A stretch of DNA of 64,000 nucleotides. Origin: an uncultured Gammaproteobacteria bacterium. Its GTDB lineage: Bacteria; Pseudomonadota; Gammaproteobacteria; Steroidobacterales; GCA-2729495. The stretch spans positions 62,001 through 126,000 of the forward strand of contig CAKZWQ010000003.1 of NCBI GenBank assembly GCA_937921935.1. The letters run 5' to 3'. Positions 1 to 9,363 of the stretch are shown here, one piece after another; within the stretch, counting starts at the first letter, position 1; the number at the start of each line of letters is the position of its first letter. The notes beneath the pieces are model-generated. The model did no database searches. It saw nothing but the letters and a program-made list of their open reading frames with translations, and had not been told where the DNA came from. Both the position numbers and the translations under genes were made by a program.

Positions 1-1
1 C

Positions 2-373
2 GCTGCTTGCGCCACCCAGGGTGGGTGCGGCATTGGTCCTCTGCTGGTCGCCTTGCGCTCCGGACCTGAAATCTACGCAATCCCCGTGGCCGCGAACTCG
101 GTTTTTGCACCCGGCGAGCGGGTGAGTCTGCGCCTGGCTGCCCCGCGCATGCTGGGGGCTGCCTGCCTGGCCTACGGGCCGGCGCTGGCCGGCCTGCTGG
201 GTGGTGCGTTGTCGGGCGCCGCAGCCTGGCCCGCTAACCCGGATCTGGGGGCGGCCCTGGGCATGGGGGCGGGGATCTTTGCCGGGTTGCTGGGGGCCCG
301 CTTCCTGGGCCGAGCCTGGCGCGATGGGCCGCAGCTGCGATCCCTGAGTGCTGTCCTCGAGCAGCCGGCGTGA
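2..373 (+). CDS. rseC: SoxR-reducing system protein RseC (MucC) family, 5' end cut by window
   Basis: The frame is open from the first bases, so the gene begins upstream. The visible protein starts with a cysteine cluster (C-A-T-Q-G-G-C-G) that matches the conserved Cys motif of RseC/MucC. A short beta-rich stretch and two hydrophobic segments follow (about residues 45-65 and 70-88 of the visible part), as expected for this inner-membrane protein. In E. coli RseC belongs to the rpoE-rseABC operon and takes part in SoxR reduction. The position just before lepA agrees with that location. The role here is inferred from family and context. Its stop overlaps the start of the next gene. Confidence 0.85.
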   Translation, partial: AACATQGGCGIGPLLVALRSGPEIYAIPVAANSVFAPGERVSLRLAAPRMLGAACLAYGPALAGLLGGALSGAAAWPANPDLGAALGMGAGIFAGLLGARFLGRAWRDGPQLRSLSAVLEQPA

Positions 374-639
374 CAGCTCAGCCGACCCTGACCGTCTACA
401 GCCGGCGCGGCTGTCATTTGTGTGAAGACTTGTTGGGGGAACTGGAGCCATTACTGCGCCAGCGAGCCCGCCTTTCGGTGGTCGATGTGGATACCGATGC
501 GTCCCTGCGCGAGCGTTATGGCGTGCTCGTGCCCGTGGTCTGCGCTGACGAACAGGAGCTTTGTCACTATCACCTGGACCGCCCGGCGGTGCTTGCCTGG
601 CTTGCAGCACAGTCCAGGTCCGAGTCTGATCATTCCTGA
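370..639 (+). CDS. Glutaredoxin-like small thiol protein (DUF836 family)
   Basis: An 89-residue protein with a compact thioredoxin-like fold. Strand one (LTVYSRRG) leads into a C-H-L-C pair at residues 15 and 18, followed by helix one. Later it has a V-P-V stretch resembling the cis-Pro loop of glutaredoxins. It starts with GTG at 370, which overlaps the rseC stop by 4 bases, so translation is probably coupled. DUF836 proteins are short glutaredoxin-like redox proteins whose partners are mostly unknown. The neighbouring RseC also has a Cys motif, so a shared redox role is possible but unproven. Confidence 0.8.
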   Translation: MTAQPTLTVYSRRGCHLCEDLLGELEPLLRQRARLSVVDVDTDASLRERYGVLVPVVCADEQELCHYHLDRPAVLAWLAAQSRSESDHS

Positions 640-661
640 CCGCTGCGACCCGCTCCCGTTC

Positions 662-667
662 TATAAT
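662..667 (+). promoter_or_regulatory. Candidate -10 box for lepA
   Basis: A perfect TATAAT lies 25 bases before the lepA start, in the gap after the glutaredoxin gene. No good -35 hexamer lies at 16-18 bases upstream; the nearest is CTGACC at 636-641, with a 20-base spacer. If used, it gives a leader of only about 20 bases. The leader has no clear Shine-Dalgarno sequence. Confidence 0.45.
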
Positions 668-692
668 CCGTCCCTTCGCCCGCGGCCTGCCC

Positions 693-2486
693 ATGGAACG
701 CATTCGTAATTTTTCAATCATTGCCCACGTAGACCATGGGAAATCCACTTTGGCCGATCGTCTGATCGAACGCTGTGGTGGGCTCCAGGCGCGTGAAATG
801 GCGGCCCAGGTGCTGGACTCCATGGACCTGGAGCGTGAGCGCGGCATCACCATCAAGGCCCAGAGCGTATCCCTGGACTATGTGGCGCAGGATGGGGAAA
901 CCTATCAACTGAATTTTATTGATACGCCCGGGCACGTGGATTTTTCCTACGAAGTTTCTCGTTCCCTGGCGGCCTGCGAAGGCGCCTTGCTGATCGTCGA
1001 CGCGGCCCAGAGCGTCGAGGCCCAGAGCATTGCCAATTGCTACACGGCGGTGGAGCAGGGCCTGGAAATTATTCCCGTTCTTAACAAGATCGACCTGCCC
1101 TCGGCAGAGCCTGAGCGGGTTCTCAAGGATATCGAGGAAATCATTGGCATCGATACCGAGGAAGCCGTCATGGTCAGCGCCAAGACGGGCGAAGGTATCG
1201 ACGAACTACTGGAGCTGCTGGTGCGCAAGGTGCCGCCGCCGGTCGGTGACCCCCGGGCTCCCCTGCAGGCGCTGATAATCGATTCCTGGTTTGACAGCTA
1301 CGTGGGCGTGGTTTCCCTGGTGCGCGTGGTCAACGGTGAGTTGCCCTCAGGGACAAAGATTCGCGTTTTGTCCACCGGACGCAGTTATCCGGTAACGGAA
1401 CTGGGGGCCTTCACCCCGAAGATGACCAAGCGCAAGGCCCTGCTGACCGGCGAGGTGGGCTATCTCATCGCCGGCATCAAGGAAATTGACGGCGCACCCG
1501 TGGGCGACACGATTACCATCGATGCCCGGCCGTCGGATACCCAGTTACCCGGCTTCAAGGCAATCAAGCCCCGGGTATTCGCGGGACTGTTTCCGGTTAA
1601 CTCTGAGGAGTTCGAGGAGTGCCGCGAAGCCTTGCGCAAGCTGCGTTTGAATGATGCGTCACTGCATTATGAAGTGGAAACCTCCGCCGCCCTGGGCTTC
1701 GGCTTTCGATGCGGTTTCCTGGGCATGCTGCATATGGAAATCGTGCAGGAGCGCCTGGAGCGTGAACATGGTCTGGGGCTGATTACGACGGCGCCAACGG
1801 TGGTCTTCGAGGTACTTACGACCAAGGGCGAGCAGATACTGATTGATAATCCCGCCGCCTTGCCCGATCCCAGTGAGTGCGACGAGATTCGCGAGCCCTA
1901 TATTCGCGCCAGCCTGCTGGTGCCCCCTGAGCATGTGGGGTCGGTCATGCAACTGTGTGTTGGGCGTCGCGGCGTGCAGAAACGCATGGCCTATGTCGGC
2001 AGTCAGGTTGCGCTTGAATACGAATTGCCCATGATCGAGATCGTGCTGGATTTCTTCGACAAGCTGAAGTCAGTCAGCCGTGGCCATGCATCTTTCGATT
2101 ATGAATTTTCCCGTTTCGTGCCCGGCAATCTGGTGAAACTCGACATCATGATCAATCGTGAGAAAGTTGACGCGCTGTCCGTGATCGTTCACCGCGACGC
2201 CGCTCGTCGGCGAGGCCGCGAGCTGGTAGAGAAGCTGCGAGAGATCATACCCCGGCAAATGTTCGAAGTTGCCATTCAGGCGGCCATCGGTTCGCAAATT
2301 ATTTCCCGGGCGAACGTGAAAGCTTTGCGCAAGGATGTCACAGCCAAGCTATATGGCGGGGACGTGAGTCGGAAGCGCAAGTTGCTGGAAAAGCAGAAAG
2401 CCGGCAAGAAGCGCATGAAGCAGCTGGGATCCGTCGAAATTCCCCAGGAGGCCTTCCTGGCGGTGCTCAAGGTGGGGCGTGAATGA
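693..2486 (+). CDS. lepA: Elongation factor 4 (back-translocating ribosomal GTPase LepA)
   Basis: A 597-residue translational GTPase of normal LepA length. The P-loop A-H-V-D-H-G-K-S-T is at about residues 11-19. DTPGHVDF (G3) and NKIDLP (G4) follow, then the EF-G-like domains II, III and V. The LepA-specific basic C-terminal domain (about 490-597, rich in K and R, ending VLKVGRE) is complete. LepA binds ribosomes and affects translocation and initiation. Placement directly before lepB is the classic lepAB arrangement. The ATG at 693 matches the usual N-terminus ([16 protein letters not shown]). The ribosome binding site is weak. Confidence 0.98.
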   Translation: MERIRNFSIIAHVDHGKSTLADRLIERCGGLQAREMAAQVLDSMDLERERGITIKAQSVSLDYVAQDGETYQLNFIDTPGHVDFSYEVSRSLAACEGALLIVDAAQSVEAQSIANCYTAVEQGLEIIPVLNKIDLPSAEPERVLKDIEEIIGIDTEEAVMVSAKTGEGIDELLELLVRKVPPPVGDPRAPLQALIIDSWFDSYVGVVSLVRVVNGELPSGTKIRVLSTGRSYPVTELGAFTPKMTKRKALLTGEVGYLIAGIKEIDGAPVGDTITIDARPSDTQLPGFKAIKPRVFAGLFPVNSEEFEECREALRKLRLNDASLHYEVETSAALGFGFRCGFLGMLHMEIVQERLEREHGLGLITTAPTVVFEVLTTKGEQILIDNPAALPDPSECDEIREPYIRASLLVPPEHVGSVMQLCVGRRGVQKRMAYVGSQVALEYELPMIEIVLDFFDKLKSVSRGHASFDYEFSRFVPGNLVKLDIMINREKVDALSVIVHRDAARRRGRELVEKLREIIPRQMFEVAIQAAIGSQIISRANVKALRKDVTAKLYGGDVSRKRKLLEKQKAGKKRMKQLGSVEIPQEAFLAVLKVGRE

Positions 2487-2528
2487 CAGGGCCGGGCATC
2501 TGTGCCATGGCGGCTGTCCATGCTATGT

Positions 2529-2563
2529 TGCGCAACGTCGGGGCACGGGGCCCCGGTTGCGCA
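2529..2563 (+). other. Strong hairpin between lepA and lepB
   Basis: Arms TGCGCAAC (2529-2536) and GTTGCGCA (2556-2563) enclose a second inner stem, CGGGG (2539-2543) with CCCCG (2551-2555). Together they make a 13-pair stem with a 2-base bulge and a 7-base loop. No T-run follows, so it does not look like a classical terminator. It lies 17 bases before the lepB ATG. It could be an RNase III or RNase E processing site, or a partial attenuator. Confidence 0.6.
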
Positions 2564-2580
2564 TTGTCTGACGGGTCTTC

Positions 2581-3360
2581 ATGAACCTTGATTTTTCTCT
2601 GGTGCTGGTCCTGGCAACAGGCCTGTGCGGCCTGATCTGGGCTATTGACGCGTTGCTGTTTGCGCGTAGCCGGCCTCTGGCTGCCACGGGTGAGGATCCG
2701 CAGCTGCCCGTGGCCGTTGAGTACGCCCGTTCCTTCTTCCCGATTTTGTTGCTGGTGCTGGTTATCCGCTCGTTTCTGTTCGAGCCTTTCCGGATACCTT
2801 CCAGTTCCATGATGCCGACCCTGCTCATCGGCGATTTCATATTTGTGAACAAGTACACCTATGGTCTGCGGCTGCCGGTCTTGCATACCAAGATTGTCAG
2901 CGTGGGCGATCCGTCCCGCGGGGATGTGGTGGTATTCCGGCTCCCCTCTGATCCCAGCACGAATTACATCAAGCGTCTGGTGGGTCTGCCCGGGGATACT
3001 GTCAAATATGTGAACAAGCGCCTTTACATTAATGACCAGCCAGTGGATTTTGAGGTTCTCGGGCCCTATCAGGCTGCGGGACAGTCGCGGACGACCCTGC
3101 TGGCGCGCGAAACCCTGGGCGAGACAGAGCACTCAGTTCTGCTGACCGAGGGGCAGCGCAGCCTTGAGGGGACCTTCGTGATCCCGCAGGGTTATTTTTT
3201 CATGATGGGGGATAACCGGGACAATAGTCGGGACAGCCGTTATCGCGGTGTCGGCTTGGTTCCGGCTGGAAATATTGTTGGCAAAGCCGTGCGTATCTGG
3301 ATGAACTGGGAAATTCCAAAAATGCCCAAGTGGCAGAGGATAGGAAGCTCCATTCAGTAG
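2581..3360 (+). CDS. lepB: Signal peptidase I
   Basis: A 259-residue membrane-bound Ser/Lys endopeptidase that cleaves signal peptides of Sec- and Tat-exported proteins at the periplasmic face. Two N-terminal membrane segments are visible (about residues 5-27 and 50-66). The catalytic Ser is in IPSSSMMPTLL (about Ser76) and the general base Lys is in YIKRLVGLPGD (about Lys131). The C-terminal box MMGDNRDNSRDSR (box E) is intact. Length is lower than the 324 residues of E. coli LepB but normal for related gammaproteobacteria. It follows lepA after a gap containing a strong hairpin. Confidence 0.97.
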   Translation: MNLDFSLVLVLATGLCGLIWAIDALLFARSRPLAATGEDPQLPVAVEYARSFFPILLLVLVIRSFLFEPFRIPSSSMMPTLLIGDFIFVNKYTYGLRLPVLHTKIVSVGDPSRGDVVVFRLPSDPSTNYIKRLVGLPGDTVKYVNKRLYINDQPVDFEVLGPYQAAGQSRTTLLARETLGETEHSVLLTEGQRSLEGTFVIPQGYFFMMGDNRDNSRDSRYRGVGLVPAGNIVGKAVRIWMNWEIPKMPKWQRIGSSIQ

Positions 3361-3383
3361 TGTGCAGCGGCGGGAGTAGGGAT

Positions 3384-3749
3384 ATGCGCAGCAAGCAACT
3401 TGGTATGACCGCCATTGGCTTTCTGGTTATTGCAGCCATGGTGTCTGTAGTCGGGTTCGGCGCTTTGAGGTTGACCCCGATTTATCTGGAGCACATGAAA
3501 ATTGTGAGCGTGCTTGAAGATATCAAGACTGACCTGGACGGACAGAACGCCAGTGTTGCGTTGATTCGGTCAGCCATTGGCAAGCGATTGAACGTGGAGA
3601 TGGTCACTGCCCTGAAGAAGCAGGATTTCGTAATCAAGAAATCTGAGATGGGCTATTCGGTTCGCGCGCAGTATGACAGTGAGGCACCGTATTTTGGTGA
3701 CGTCTACTTGCTGGTGCGCTTTAACAGAGCAGTCGAGATTCGCCGTTGA
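3384..3749 (+). CDS. DUF4845 single-pass membrane protein
   Basis: A protein of about 121 residues when started at the ATG at 3384. A GGGAGTAGGG ribosome-binding region precedes this ATG; the same frame is open further upstream without support. One membrane segment lies near the N-terminus (about residues 8-28, TAIGFLVIAAMVSVVGFGAL). A small soluble domain of about 90 residues follows. This matches DUF4845 proteins, which regularly sit between lepB and rnc in gammaproteobacteria. Function is unknown. The context suggests co-expression with secretion and RNA-processing genes. Its stop overlaps the rnc start. Confidence 0.8.
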   Translation: MRSKQLGMTAIGFLVIAAMVSVVGFGALRLTPIYLEHMKIVSVLEDIKTDLDGQNASVALIRSAIGKRLNVEMVTALKKQDFVIKKSEMGYSVRAQYDSEAPYFGDVYLLVRFNRAVEIRR

Positions 3750-4426
3750 CGAATCCGGCGGACTGGTCGTCCAGTCGTCTGGGTTACCGGTTTGCCGACG
3801 AGCATCTTCTTAGGCAGGCGCTGACTCATCGCAGCGCGGGCCCTGATAATAACGAGCGCCTGGAGTTTCTTGGCGATGCCGTGCTGGGTATGGTCATCGC
3901 CCGGGCCCTTTATGATTTGAAAACCGAGGCCCGGGAAGGCGCGCTGAGTCGTTACCGGGCAAGGCTGGTGCGCCGCGAGACCCTGGCCCAGCTGGCCCGG
4001 AACCTGGATTTGGGCCAATACCTGCAAATGGGCTCCGGGGAACACCGCACAGGTGGCCACCAGCGGGATTCCGTGCTGGCAGATGCCCTCGAGGCCCTCC
4101 TTGGAGCTATCCTTCTTGACGGCGGTTTCCCCGCTGTTGCCGAGGTCGTGCAGAATATCTTTCATGACTTGCTTGATTCACTGCCTCTCGAGGCTGACCT
4201 GGTGGACGCCAAGACCGCCTTGCAGGAGCGGCTGCAGGCCCGCGGCCTGCCGCCGCCGGAGTACCACTTGCTCCAGGCAACGGGTGCGGCCCACGCACGC
4301 ACCTTCAGTTGCTGTTGCCGACTGCCTGATCTGCAACTCGAGGCAACGGGGTCCGGGAACAGCCGTCGGCAGGCCGAGCAACGGGCAGCCGCACTGGTCA
4401 TGGAGCAGTTAGGGGATGACGGCTGA
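3746..4426 (+). CDS. rnc: Ribonuclease III
   Basis: A 226-residue double-strand-specific endoribonuclease that processes rRNA precursors and some mRNAs. The signature NERLEFLGDAVLG is at residues 36-48, including catalytic Glu37 and Asp44. The second catalytic pair is in LADALEALLGA (Asp113, Glu116). A C-terminal dsRNA-binding domain spans about 152-226. The start is TTG at 3746, overlapping the upstream stop by 4 bases, so expression is probably coupled. The 3' end overlaps era by 11 bases, the standard rnc-era arrangement. Confidence 0.97.
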   Translation: MTNPADWSSSRLGYRFADEHLLRQALTHRSAGPDNNERLEFLGDAVLGMVIARALYDLKTEAREGALSRYRARLVRRETLAQLARNLDLGQYLQMGSGEHRTGGHQRDSVLADALEALLGAILLDGGFPAVAEVVQNIFHDLLDSLPLEADLVDAKTALQERLQARGLPPPEYHLLQATGAAHARTFSCCCRLPDLQLEATGSGNSRRQAEQRAAALVMEQLGDDG

Positions 4427-5318
4427 CGGGTATCGTTCGGGCTTTGTCGCCGTTGTAGGTCGTCCTAATGTCGGTAAATCCACGCTGGTCAATGCGCTGG
4501 TTGCCGAAAAAATCAGCATCGTCTCGCCCAAGCCGCAGACTACCCGGCACAGCATCCTTGGCATCCTGTCGTGTGACGACAGCCAGATTGTCTTTGTCGA
4601 TACCCCGGGTATGCATGAAGCCGGCAAGAAATTGATCAACCGGACAATGGTCAAGTCAGCAGGTGCCTCGCTGATCGGGGCTGATATGGCCCTGTTTGTG
4701 GTGGAAGGAACGGGCTGGCGCCGCGGTGATGACTTTGTACTGGAGCGCCTCAAGGATAGCGGCGTGCCGGCCCTGCTGGTCGTTAACAAACTGGATACCA
4801 TCCGGCCGCGAGAGGCGGTGTTGCCATTTCTCGAGCAATGCGCGGCCCGTTGCGAAGGCATGGAAATCGTGCCCGTTTCGGCTCTCACCGGAGATAACCT
4901 GCTCCAGCTACTGACCCTGATTCGGGCCCGGCTTCCCGAAGGGCCACCCCTGTTTCCCGTTGACGTGAAGACAGACCGGGGGGCCGAATTCAGGATCGCC
5001 GAAGTGATCCGCGAAAAACTCCTGCTCGCGCTGCGTCAGGAGGTCCCCTATGGGCTGGCTGTCGCGGTTCAGGCTATGGAGCGACGTGATGATTTGCTGT
5101 TGGCCGATGTCATTATCTGGGCGGACCGCGCTTCTCACCAGGGCATGGTGATAGGGCGGGGTGGACAGGTGCTGAAAAAAGTCGGTAGCGCGGCCCGGGA
5201 AGACCTTGAACGTATATTTGGCCATCGTGTTCACCTGGAAACACGCGTGAAGGTTAAGGAGAACTGGAGCGACAGTGCGGCCGCCATGCGACAGCTGGGG
5301 TACGAGGAGCCGCGTTGA
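4416..5318 (+). CDS. era: GTPase Era
   Basis: A 300-residue 16S rRNA-binding GTPase needed for 30S maturation. G motifs seen: GRPNVGKST (G1, about 15-23), DTPGMHE (G3) and NKLD (G4). The C-terminal KH domain has VIGRGGQVLKKVG followed by the typical Era tail. ATG at 4416 lies inside the rnc 3' end. The TGA overlaps the TTG of recO. Length and all motifs are normal. Confidence 0.98.
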   Translation: MTADGYRSGFVAVVGRPNVGKSTLVNALVAEKISIVSPKPQTTRHSILGILSCDDSQIVFVDTPGMHEAGKKLINRTMVKSAGASLIGADMALFVVEGTGWRRGDDFVLERLKDSGVPALLVVNKLDTIRPREAVLPFLEQCAARCEGMEIVPVSALTGDNLLQLLTLIRARLPEGPPLFPVDVKTDRGAEFRIAEVIREKLLLALRQEVPYGLAVAVQAMERRDDLLLADVIIWADRASHQGMVIGRGGQVLKKVGSAAREDLERIFGHRVHLETRVKVKENWSDSAAAMRQLGYEEPR

Positions 5319-6028
5319 AATCTGACCGCATCGACCTTCAGGCTGCCTATGTTCTGCATGCGCGGCCGTATCGGGAAACCAGTCAGTTACTGGAAGTGCT
5401 GACGCGTCATGAGGGCCGCCTTGGCCTGGTGGCCCGCGGAGCCCGCGGGCCCAAGGCGCGCTGGCGAGCGGTCCTGGAGCCTTTCCGGCCCTTGCATTTG
5501 TCCTGGAGCGGCCGCGGCACCCTGTGCACCTTGCGGGGCGCCGAGCCGGCCGCAGCGCCGGCGCGCTTCACCGGTACGCGGCTGATGTCCGCTTATTACC
5601 TGAATGAGCTGCTGCTGGCTTTCACAACCCGGGGTGACCCCCATCCGGATCTATTTGCTCACTACACAGCAGCCCTGACGGGGCTGATGGAGGCGGATAA
5701 CGCTGAGGTGCCGCTACGGCGCTTCGAGGTTGCCCTGCTGGCTGAGGCGGGTTACGGCCTGGATACTCAGCGCGACGCCGTGCATGGGGCCCCGCTGGAT
5801 TCCCGGCAGCTCTATAGCTATCAGCCCGAGCGCGGGGCAGTCGCCGTCCATGGTGAACATACGGGTTTCGCTGTCAGCGGGGCCAGCTTGCAGGCTATTG
5901 CGGCCGGGGACTTCAGGAATCCGGAGGATTTGCGGGCGGCCAAGCGCGTCTTGCGTCTGCTGGTGGATCATCACCTGGGCGACCGGCAGCTGCAGACCCG
6001 GCGCGTGCTGGCGCAGATGCGTCGCTAG
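5315..6028 (+). CDS. recO: DNA repair protein RecO
   Basis: A 237-residue RecFOR-pathway protein that loads RecA on SSB-coated DNA and anneals strands. An N-terminal OB fold is suggested by AYVLHARPYRETSQLLEVLTRHEGRLGLVARGARG. A helical C-terminal domain follows. The zinc-binding cysteines of some RecO proteins are absent, as is common in gammaproteobacteria. TTG at 5315 overlaps the era stop by 4 bases. Identity rests on the N-terminal motif and the conserved era-recO-pdxJ order. Confidence 0.95.
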   Translation: MKSDRIDLQAAYVLHARPYRETSQLLEVLTRHEGRLGLVARGARGPKARWRAVLEPFRPLHLSWSGRGTLCTLRGAEPAAAPARFTGTRLMSAYYLNELLLAFTTRGDPHPDLFAHYTAALTGLMEADNAEVPLRRFEVALLAEAGYGLDTQRDAVHGAPLDSRQLYSYQPERGAVAVHGEHTGFAVSGASLQAIAAGDFRNPEDLRAAKRVLRLLVDHHLGDRQLQTRRVLAQMRR

Positions 6029-6113
6029 CCCGGGCCTTCGCATTGCGGCGGCAGGCGGGAAAGTGCGAACATCCGCCCCCGCGCGAGCTTTGCGCGTTCC
6101 GGAATAGTCGTCG

Positions 6114-6857
6114 GTGACAACTCAAGGCCAAAGGATTCTGCTCGGCGTTAACGTCGATCACGTCGCCACGCTGCGGCAGGCGCGCGGCACCCGTTACCCT
6201 GATCCCGTTGAGGCGGCCTGTCTGGCCGAGCGTAGTGGCGCTGACTCCATCACCATCCACCTGCGCGAGGATCGCCGCCATATTCAGGAGCGGGATCTTC
6301 GGGTCATGACCGACACACTGCAGACCCGCATTAATCTTGAGATGGCCGTTACTGATGAGATGCTGGGGTTCGCTGATCAATATCGACCAGCTGATTGCTG
6401 CCTGGTGCCCGAAAAACGCCAGGAGCTGACAACAGAGGGTGGGCTTGATGTAGTTGGCGCGCTACCCCAGTTGAAAACAGCCTGTACGGAACTTGCCAGG
6501 CACGGTATTCGCGCGTCCTTGTTTGTCGATCCTGATCCTGCGCAGCTGGATGCAGCGGCGGAAGCGGGTGCCCCCGTCGTTGAGTTACATACGGGCGTGT
6601 ATGCCGATGCGACCGATAGTGCTGAACAGGCCCGGGAGCTAGAGCGGGTTATCCAGGCGGCGCGCCATGCTGATCGCATCGGCCTGACGGTGCACGCTGG
6701 TCACGGCCTGCATTACCACAACGTTCAGGCGATAGCAGCCATTTCCCAGATCATTGAGTTGAACATCGGCCATGCCATTATTGCCCGTGCTGTTATCGAC
6801 GGAATGGATCGGGCGGTGGCCGATATGAAGCGTCTGATGCTGGCGGCACGCGCCTAG
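6114..6857 (+). CDS. pdxJ: Pyridoxine 5'-phosphate synthase
   Basis: A 247-residue TIM-barrel enzyme. It condenses 1-deoxyxylulose 5-phosphate with 3-amino-2-oxopropyl phosphate in the DXP-dependent vitamin B6 pathway. Typical stretches are [17 protein letters not shown] near the N-terminus, the catalytic region [13 protein letters not shown], and [27 protein letters not shown] is near the C-terminus. The GTG start at 6114 gives the standard length. It is followed immediately by acpS with a 1-base overlap, as in E. coli pdxJ-acpS. The 85-base gap before it has no clear promoter. Confidence 0.98.
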   Translation: MTTQGQRILLGVNVDHVATLRQARGTRYPDPVEAACLAERSGADSITIHLREDRRHIQERDLRVMTDTLQTRINLEMAVTDEMLGFADQYRPADCCLVPEKRQELTTEGGLDVVGALPQLKTACTELARHGIRASLFVDPDPAQLDAAAEAGAPVVELHTGVYADATDSAEQARELERVIQAARHADRIGLTVHAGHGLHYHNVQAIAAISQIIELNIGHAIIARAVIDGMDRAVADMKRLMLAARA

Positions 6858-7246
6858 TGATTTTCGGCATCGGTATAGACATTCTTCAGGCCGAGCGTGT
6901 GGACAAGGCCTATGCACGTTTCGGCCAGCGTTTCGTCGAGCGTTTGCTGATGCCCGAAGAATTGGCCTTGTTTCCAAGACAAAAGCGTCCGGAACGCTTT
7001 CTTGCGATGCGCTTTGCCGCCAAGGAAGCTGTTGTGAAGGCCATGGGCACCGGCTTTGCCAACGGCATGTGGATCCGTGATGCAGGGGTTCTGCCCGACC
7101 GCTTTGGTCGGCCGGAGATTATTTTCTCTCCGCGGGGGCAGGCTAAATGCGATGCCCTGGGTATCGGGCCTGGCCACCTTAGCCTCACGGATGAAGCCGG
7201 GCTGGTCGTGGCCGTGGCTGTCTTATTAAAAGCAGAGCAGGGTTAA
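6857..7246 (+). CDS. acpS: Holo-[acyl-carrier-protein] synthase
   Basis: A 129-residue trimeric transferase that moves 4'-phosphopantetheine from CoA to the serine of acyl carrier protein. The Mg-binding Asp is in GIGIDILQAERV (Asp8) and the Glu is in RFAAKEAVVKAMGTG (Glu57), both diagnostic. The GTG start overlaps the pdxJ stop by one base. The gene supplies active ACP to the fatty acid genes plsX and fabH found later in the window. Confidence 0.97.
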   Translation: MIFGIGIDILQAERVDKAYARFGQRFVERLLMPEELALFPRQKRPERFLAMRFAAKEAVVKAMGTGFANGMWIRDAGVLPDRFGRPEIIFSPRGQAKCDALGIGPGHLSLTDEAGLVVAVAVLLKAEQG

Positions 7247-7249
7247 AGC

Positions 7250-8032
7250 ATGGATTGTCTGGTCTTCGATATTGAAACGGTGCCGGATACGGAACTCGGG
7301 CGGCGCCTGCTCCATATCGATGACGAGCTGTCAGATGAGGATGTGGCCAAGGCCATGGCCTTTAATCGTCTGCAGCAGGCGGACACGGAGTTCCTGCCCC
7401 TGCATCAGCATCGTGTGGTGGCGATTTCTGCCGCCATGCGCAGCGGCGATCAGCTGCAGGTCTGGAGCCTGGGTAGCGCAGATAGCGATGAGGCTGAATT
7501 GATCAGGCGCTTTTACGAGGGCCTGGAGCGTTATGTGCCAGTGCTGGTTTCCTGGAACGGCGGCGGCTTTGACTTGCCGGTACTGCACTACCGGGCGTTG
7601 AAAAACGGTGTTGCAGCGCCCCAGTATTGGGAGATGGGGGATAACGATCGCGAGTTTCGCTTCAATAACTACTTGAGCCGTTTTCACTGGCGCCATGTTG
7701 ATCTGATGGACGTGCTGTCGGGGTTTCAGCCCCGGGCGCGTGCCAAGCTGGATGAGATCGCCGTGATGCTGGGTTATCCGGGCAAGCTGGGTTTGCAGGG
7801 TGACCAGGTCTGGTCGGTCTACCTTGAAGGTGGCATCGAGCGAATTCGTGAGTACTGCGAAACCGATGTGCTCAACACGTACCTTGTTTACCTGCGCTTC
7901 GAACACATGCGCGGCCAGTTGGATGATGCTCAGTTGCAGGCAGAGCTGACGCGGGTGAAAGATCTGCTTGCTGCCAGCCAGGCCAGCCACTTCACTGAGT
8001 TTCTTGCCGCCTGGCAAGCCGCATCAGGCTAA
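7250..8032 (+). CDS. Predicted 3'-5' exonuclease, PolB-like (DEDDy type)
   Basis: A 260-residue protein with the exonuclease fold of family B DNA polymerases but no polymerase domain. Motif ExoI is VFDIETVPD (Asp7, Glu9), ExoII is around SWNGGGFDLPVL, and ExoIII is YCETDVLNTYLVY. These form the DEDD metal site. Proteins of this family (COG3298, PF10108) are usual in this location next to rlmD. The exact substrate is unknown; a DNA-repair or RNA-trimming role is plausible. ATG at 7250 lies 3 bases after acpS. Confidence 0.88.
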   Translation: MDCLVFDIETVPDTELGRRLLHIDDELSDEDVAKAMAFNRLQQADTEFLPLHQHRVVAISAAMRSGDQLQVWSLGSADSDEAELIRRFYEGLERYVPVLVSWNGGGFDLPVLHYRALKNGVAAPQYWEMGDNDREFRFNNYLSRFHWRHVDLMDVLSGFQPRARAKLDEIAVMLGYPGKLGLQGDQVWSVYLEGGIERIREYCETDVLNTYLVYLRFEHMRGQLDDAQLQAELTRVKDLLAASQASHFTEFLAAWQAASG

Positions 8033-8036
8033 GCGA

Positions 8037-9356
8037 GTGGCGGCCACGGCACAGGAAGCCTTGACGGGCCAGGTTGCTGATACCACAGCGGATGGTCGCG
8101 GCGTGATTACCGGCACCGGTAAAACAATTTTTCTGGATGGCGCTATCGGGGGCGAGACAGTTCGCTACCGGGTTCGCAAGCGCAAGCGTAACTATGATGA
8201 AGCTGAGCTCGTGGAGGTGCTGGAGCCGTCACCAGAGCGTGTGGCCGCTCGCTGCTCCGTATTCGGTGTGTGCGGCGGCTGCGCCTTGCAGCATGTCGAA
8301 GCCGGGGCCCAGCTGCGTCTGAAAGAGTCTGTGCTGTTCGATAATTTGCAGCGCATTGGCGGGCTGGAACCTGACCAGGTCCTGCCACCCATCATTGGTC
8401 CTCACTGGGGTTACCGGCGCAAGGCACGGCTGGGCGTCAAGTACGTGGCCAAGAAGGGACGGGTGCTGGTGGGTTTCAGGGAGCGTCATGCCCCCTATGT
8501 CACCGACACGCCAGCCTGTGAAACCCTGGACCCAGCTATCGGGCGCCGGCTGCCGGAACTGGCTGAGCTGATTCAGCAACTCAGTCTGCAGGCCCGGATC
8601 CCCCAGGTAGAAGTCGCGATCGGCGATAATGGGCTGGCCTTGGTATTTCGGGTACTGGATGCGCCGACGCAAAAGGACCTGGACTTGCTGCGGCAGTTTG
8701 CCGCCGACACCGGATTTTACTGCTACCTGCAAACGGGTGGCCCGGATACGGTAGCGCCTTTGCCGGGCGGCCCCGTCCCGGAGACGCTTCGTTACAGCCC
8801 CGGTCCAGAAGGCCTGGAGCTGGAGTTTCAGCCGACGGACTTCGTGCAGGTGAATCAGGCTGTGAATCAGCAAATGGTGGCCCGCGCTATTGAACTACTG
8901 GAGCCGACGCCGGAAATGCGCCTGCTGGATCTGTTTTGCGGGCTGGGAAATTTTTCCCTGTCCCTGGCCCAAGCCGGCGCCACCGTTGTGGGTCTGGAGG
9001 GCAGCGCAGCTATGGTCGAGCGAGCTGCGGCTAATGCCGCGCGCAACGGTATTGGCAAGGCGAGTTTTGCAGTCGCTGACCTGGCCGGGCCTGAGCCCCT
9101 GGCCGTGCTGGGTGAGCAAAGCTTTGACAGCGTGTTACTGGATCCGCCCCGGGCCGGCGCGGCCGCGGTCCTGGATGCCATTGCAGCACTGAAGCCGGCG
9201 CGCATCCTTTACGTGTCCTGCCATCCGGGAACCCTGTCCCGCGACGCCCAGCGCTTGTGCGCGGAGCTGGGTTATCAGTTGAGCGCCGCCGGCGTGATCG
9301 ACATGTTTCCCCAGACCGCGCATGTTGAAGCCATGGCGCTGTTTACCCGGAGGTGA
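8037..9356 (+). CDS. rlmD: 23S rRNA (uracil(1939)-C(5))-methyltransferase RlmD
   Basis: About 439 residues from the GTG at 8037, close to the 433 of E. coli RlmD (RumA). The longer open frame from 7968 would overlap the previous gene and is less likely. Domains: an N-terminal TRAM (about 8-65), a 4Fe-4S cluster cysteine set (CSVFGVCGGCALQH), and a SAM-dependent methyltransferase domain (LLDLFCGLGNFSLSLA, then LDPPRAGA). The catalytic Cys is in ILYVSCHPGTLSRD. It uses SAM to methylate U1939 of 23S rRNA. Confidence 0.95.
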   Translation: MAATAQEALTGQVADTTADGRGVITGTGKTIFLDGAIGGETVRYRVRKRKRNYDEAELVEVLEPSPERVAARCSVFGVCGGCALQHVEAGAQLRLKESVLFDNLQRIGGLEPDQVLPPIIGPHWGYRRKARLGVKYVAKKGRVLVGFRERHAPYVTDTPACETLDPAIGRRLPELAELIQQLSLQARIPQVEVAIGDNGLALVFRVLDAPTQKDLDLLRQFAADTGFYCYLQTGGPDTVAPLPGGPVPETLRYSPGPEGLELEFQPTDFVQVNQAVNQQMVARAIELLEPTPEMRLLDLFCGLGNFSLSLAQAGATVVGLEGSAAMVERAAANAARNGIGKASFAVADLAGPEPLAVLGEQSFDSVLLDPPRAGAAAVLDAIAALKPARILYVSCHPGTLSRDAQRLCAELGYQLSAAGVIDMFPQTAHVEAMALFTRR

Positions 9357-9363
9357 TGTCATT

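Noticed and set aside
6029-6113. Hairpin-like GC-rich gap between recO and pdxJ as a terminator
   Set aside because: No T-run follows any stem, and the downstream gene is probably in the same transcript.
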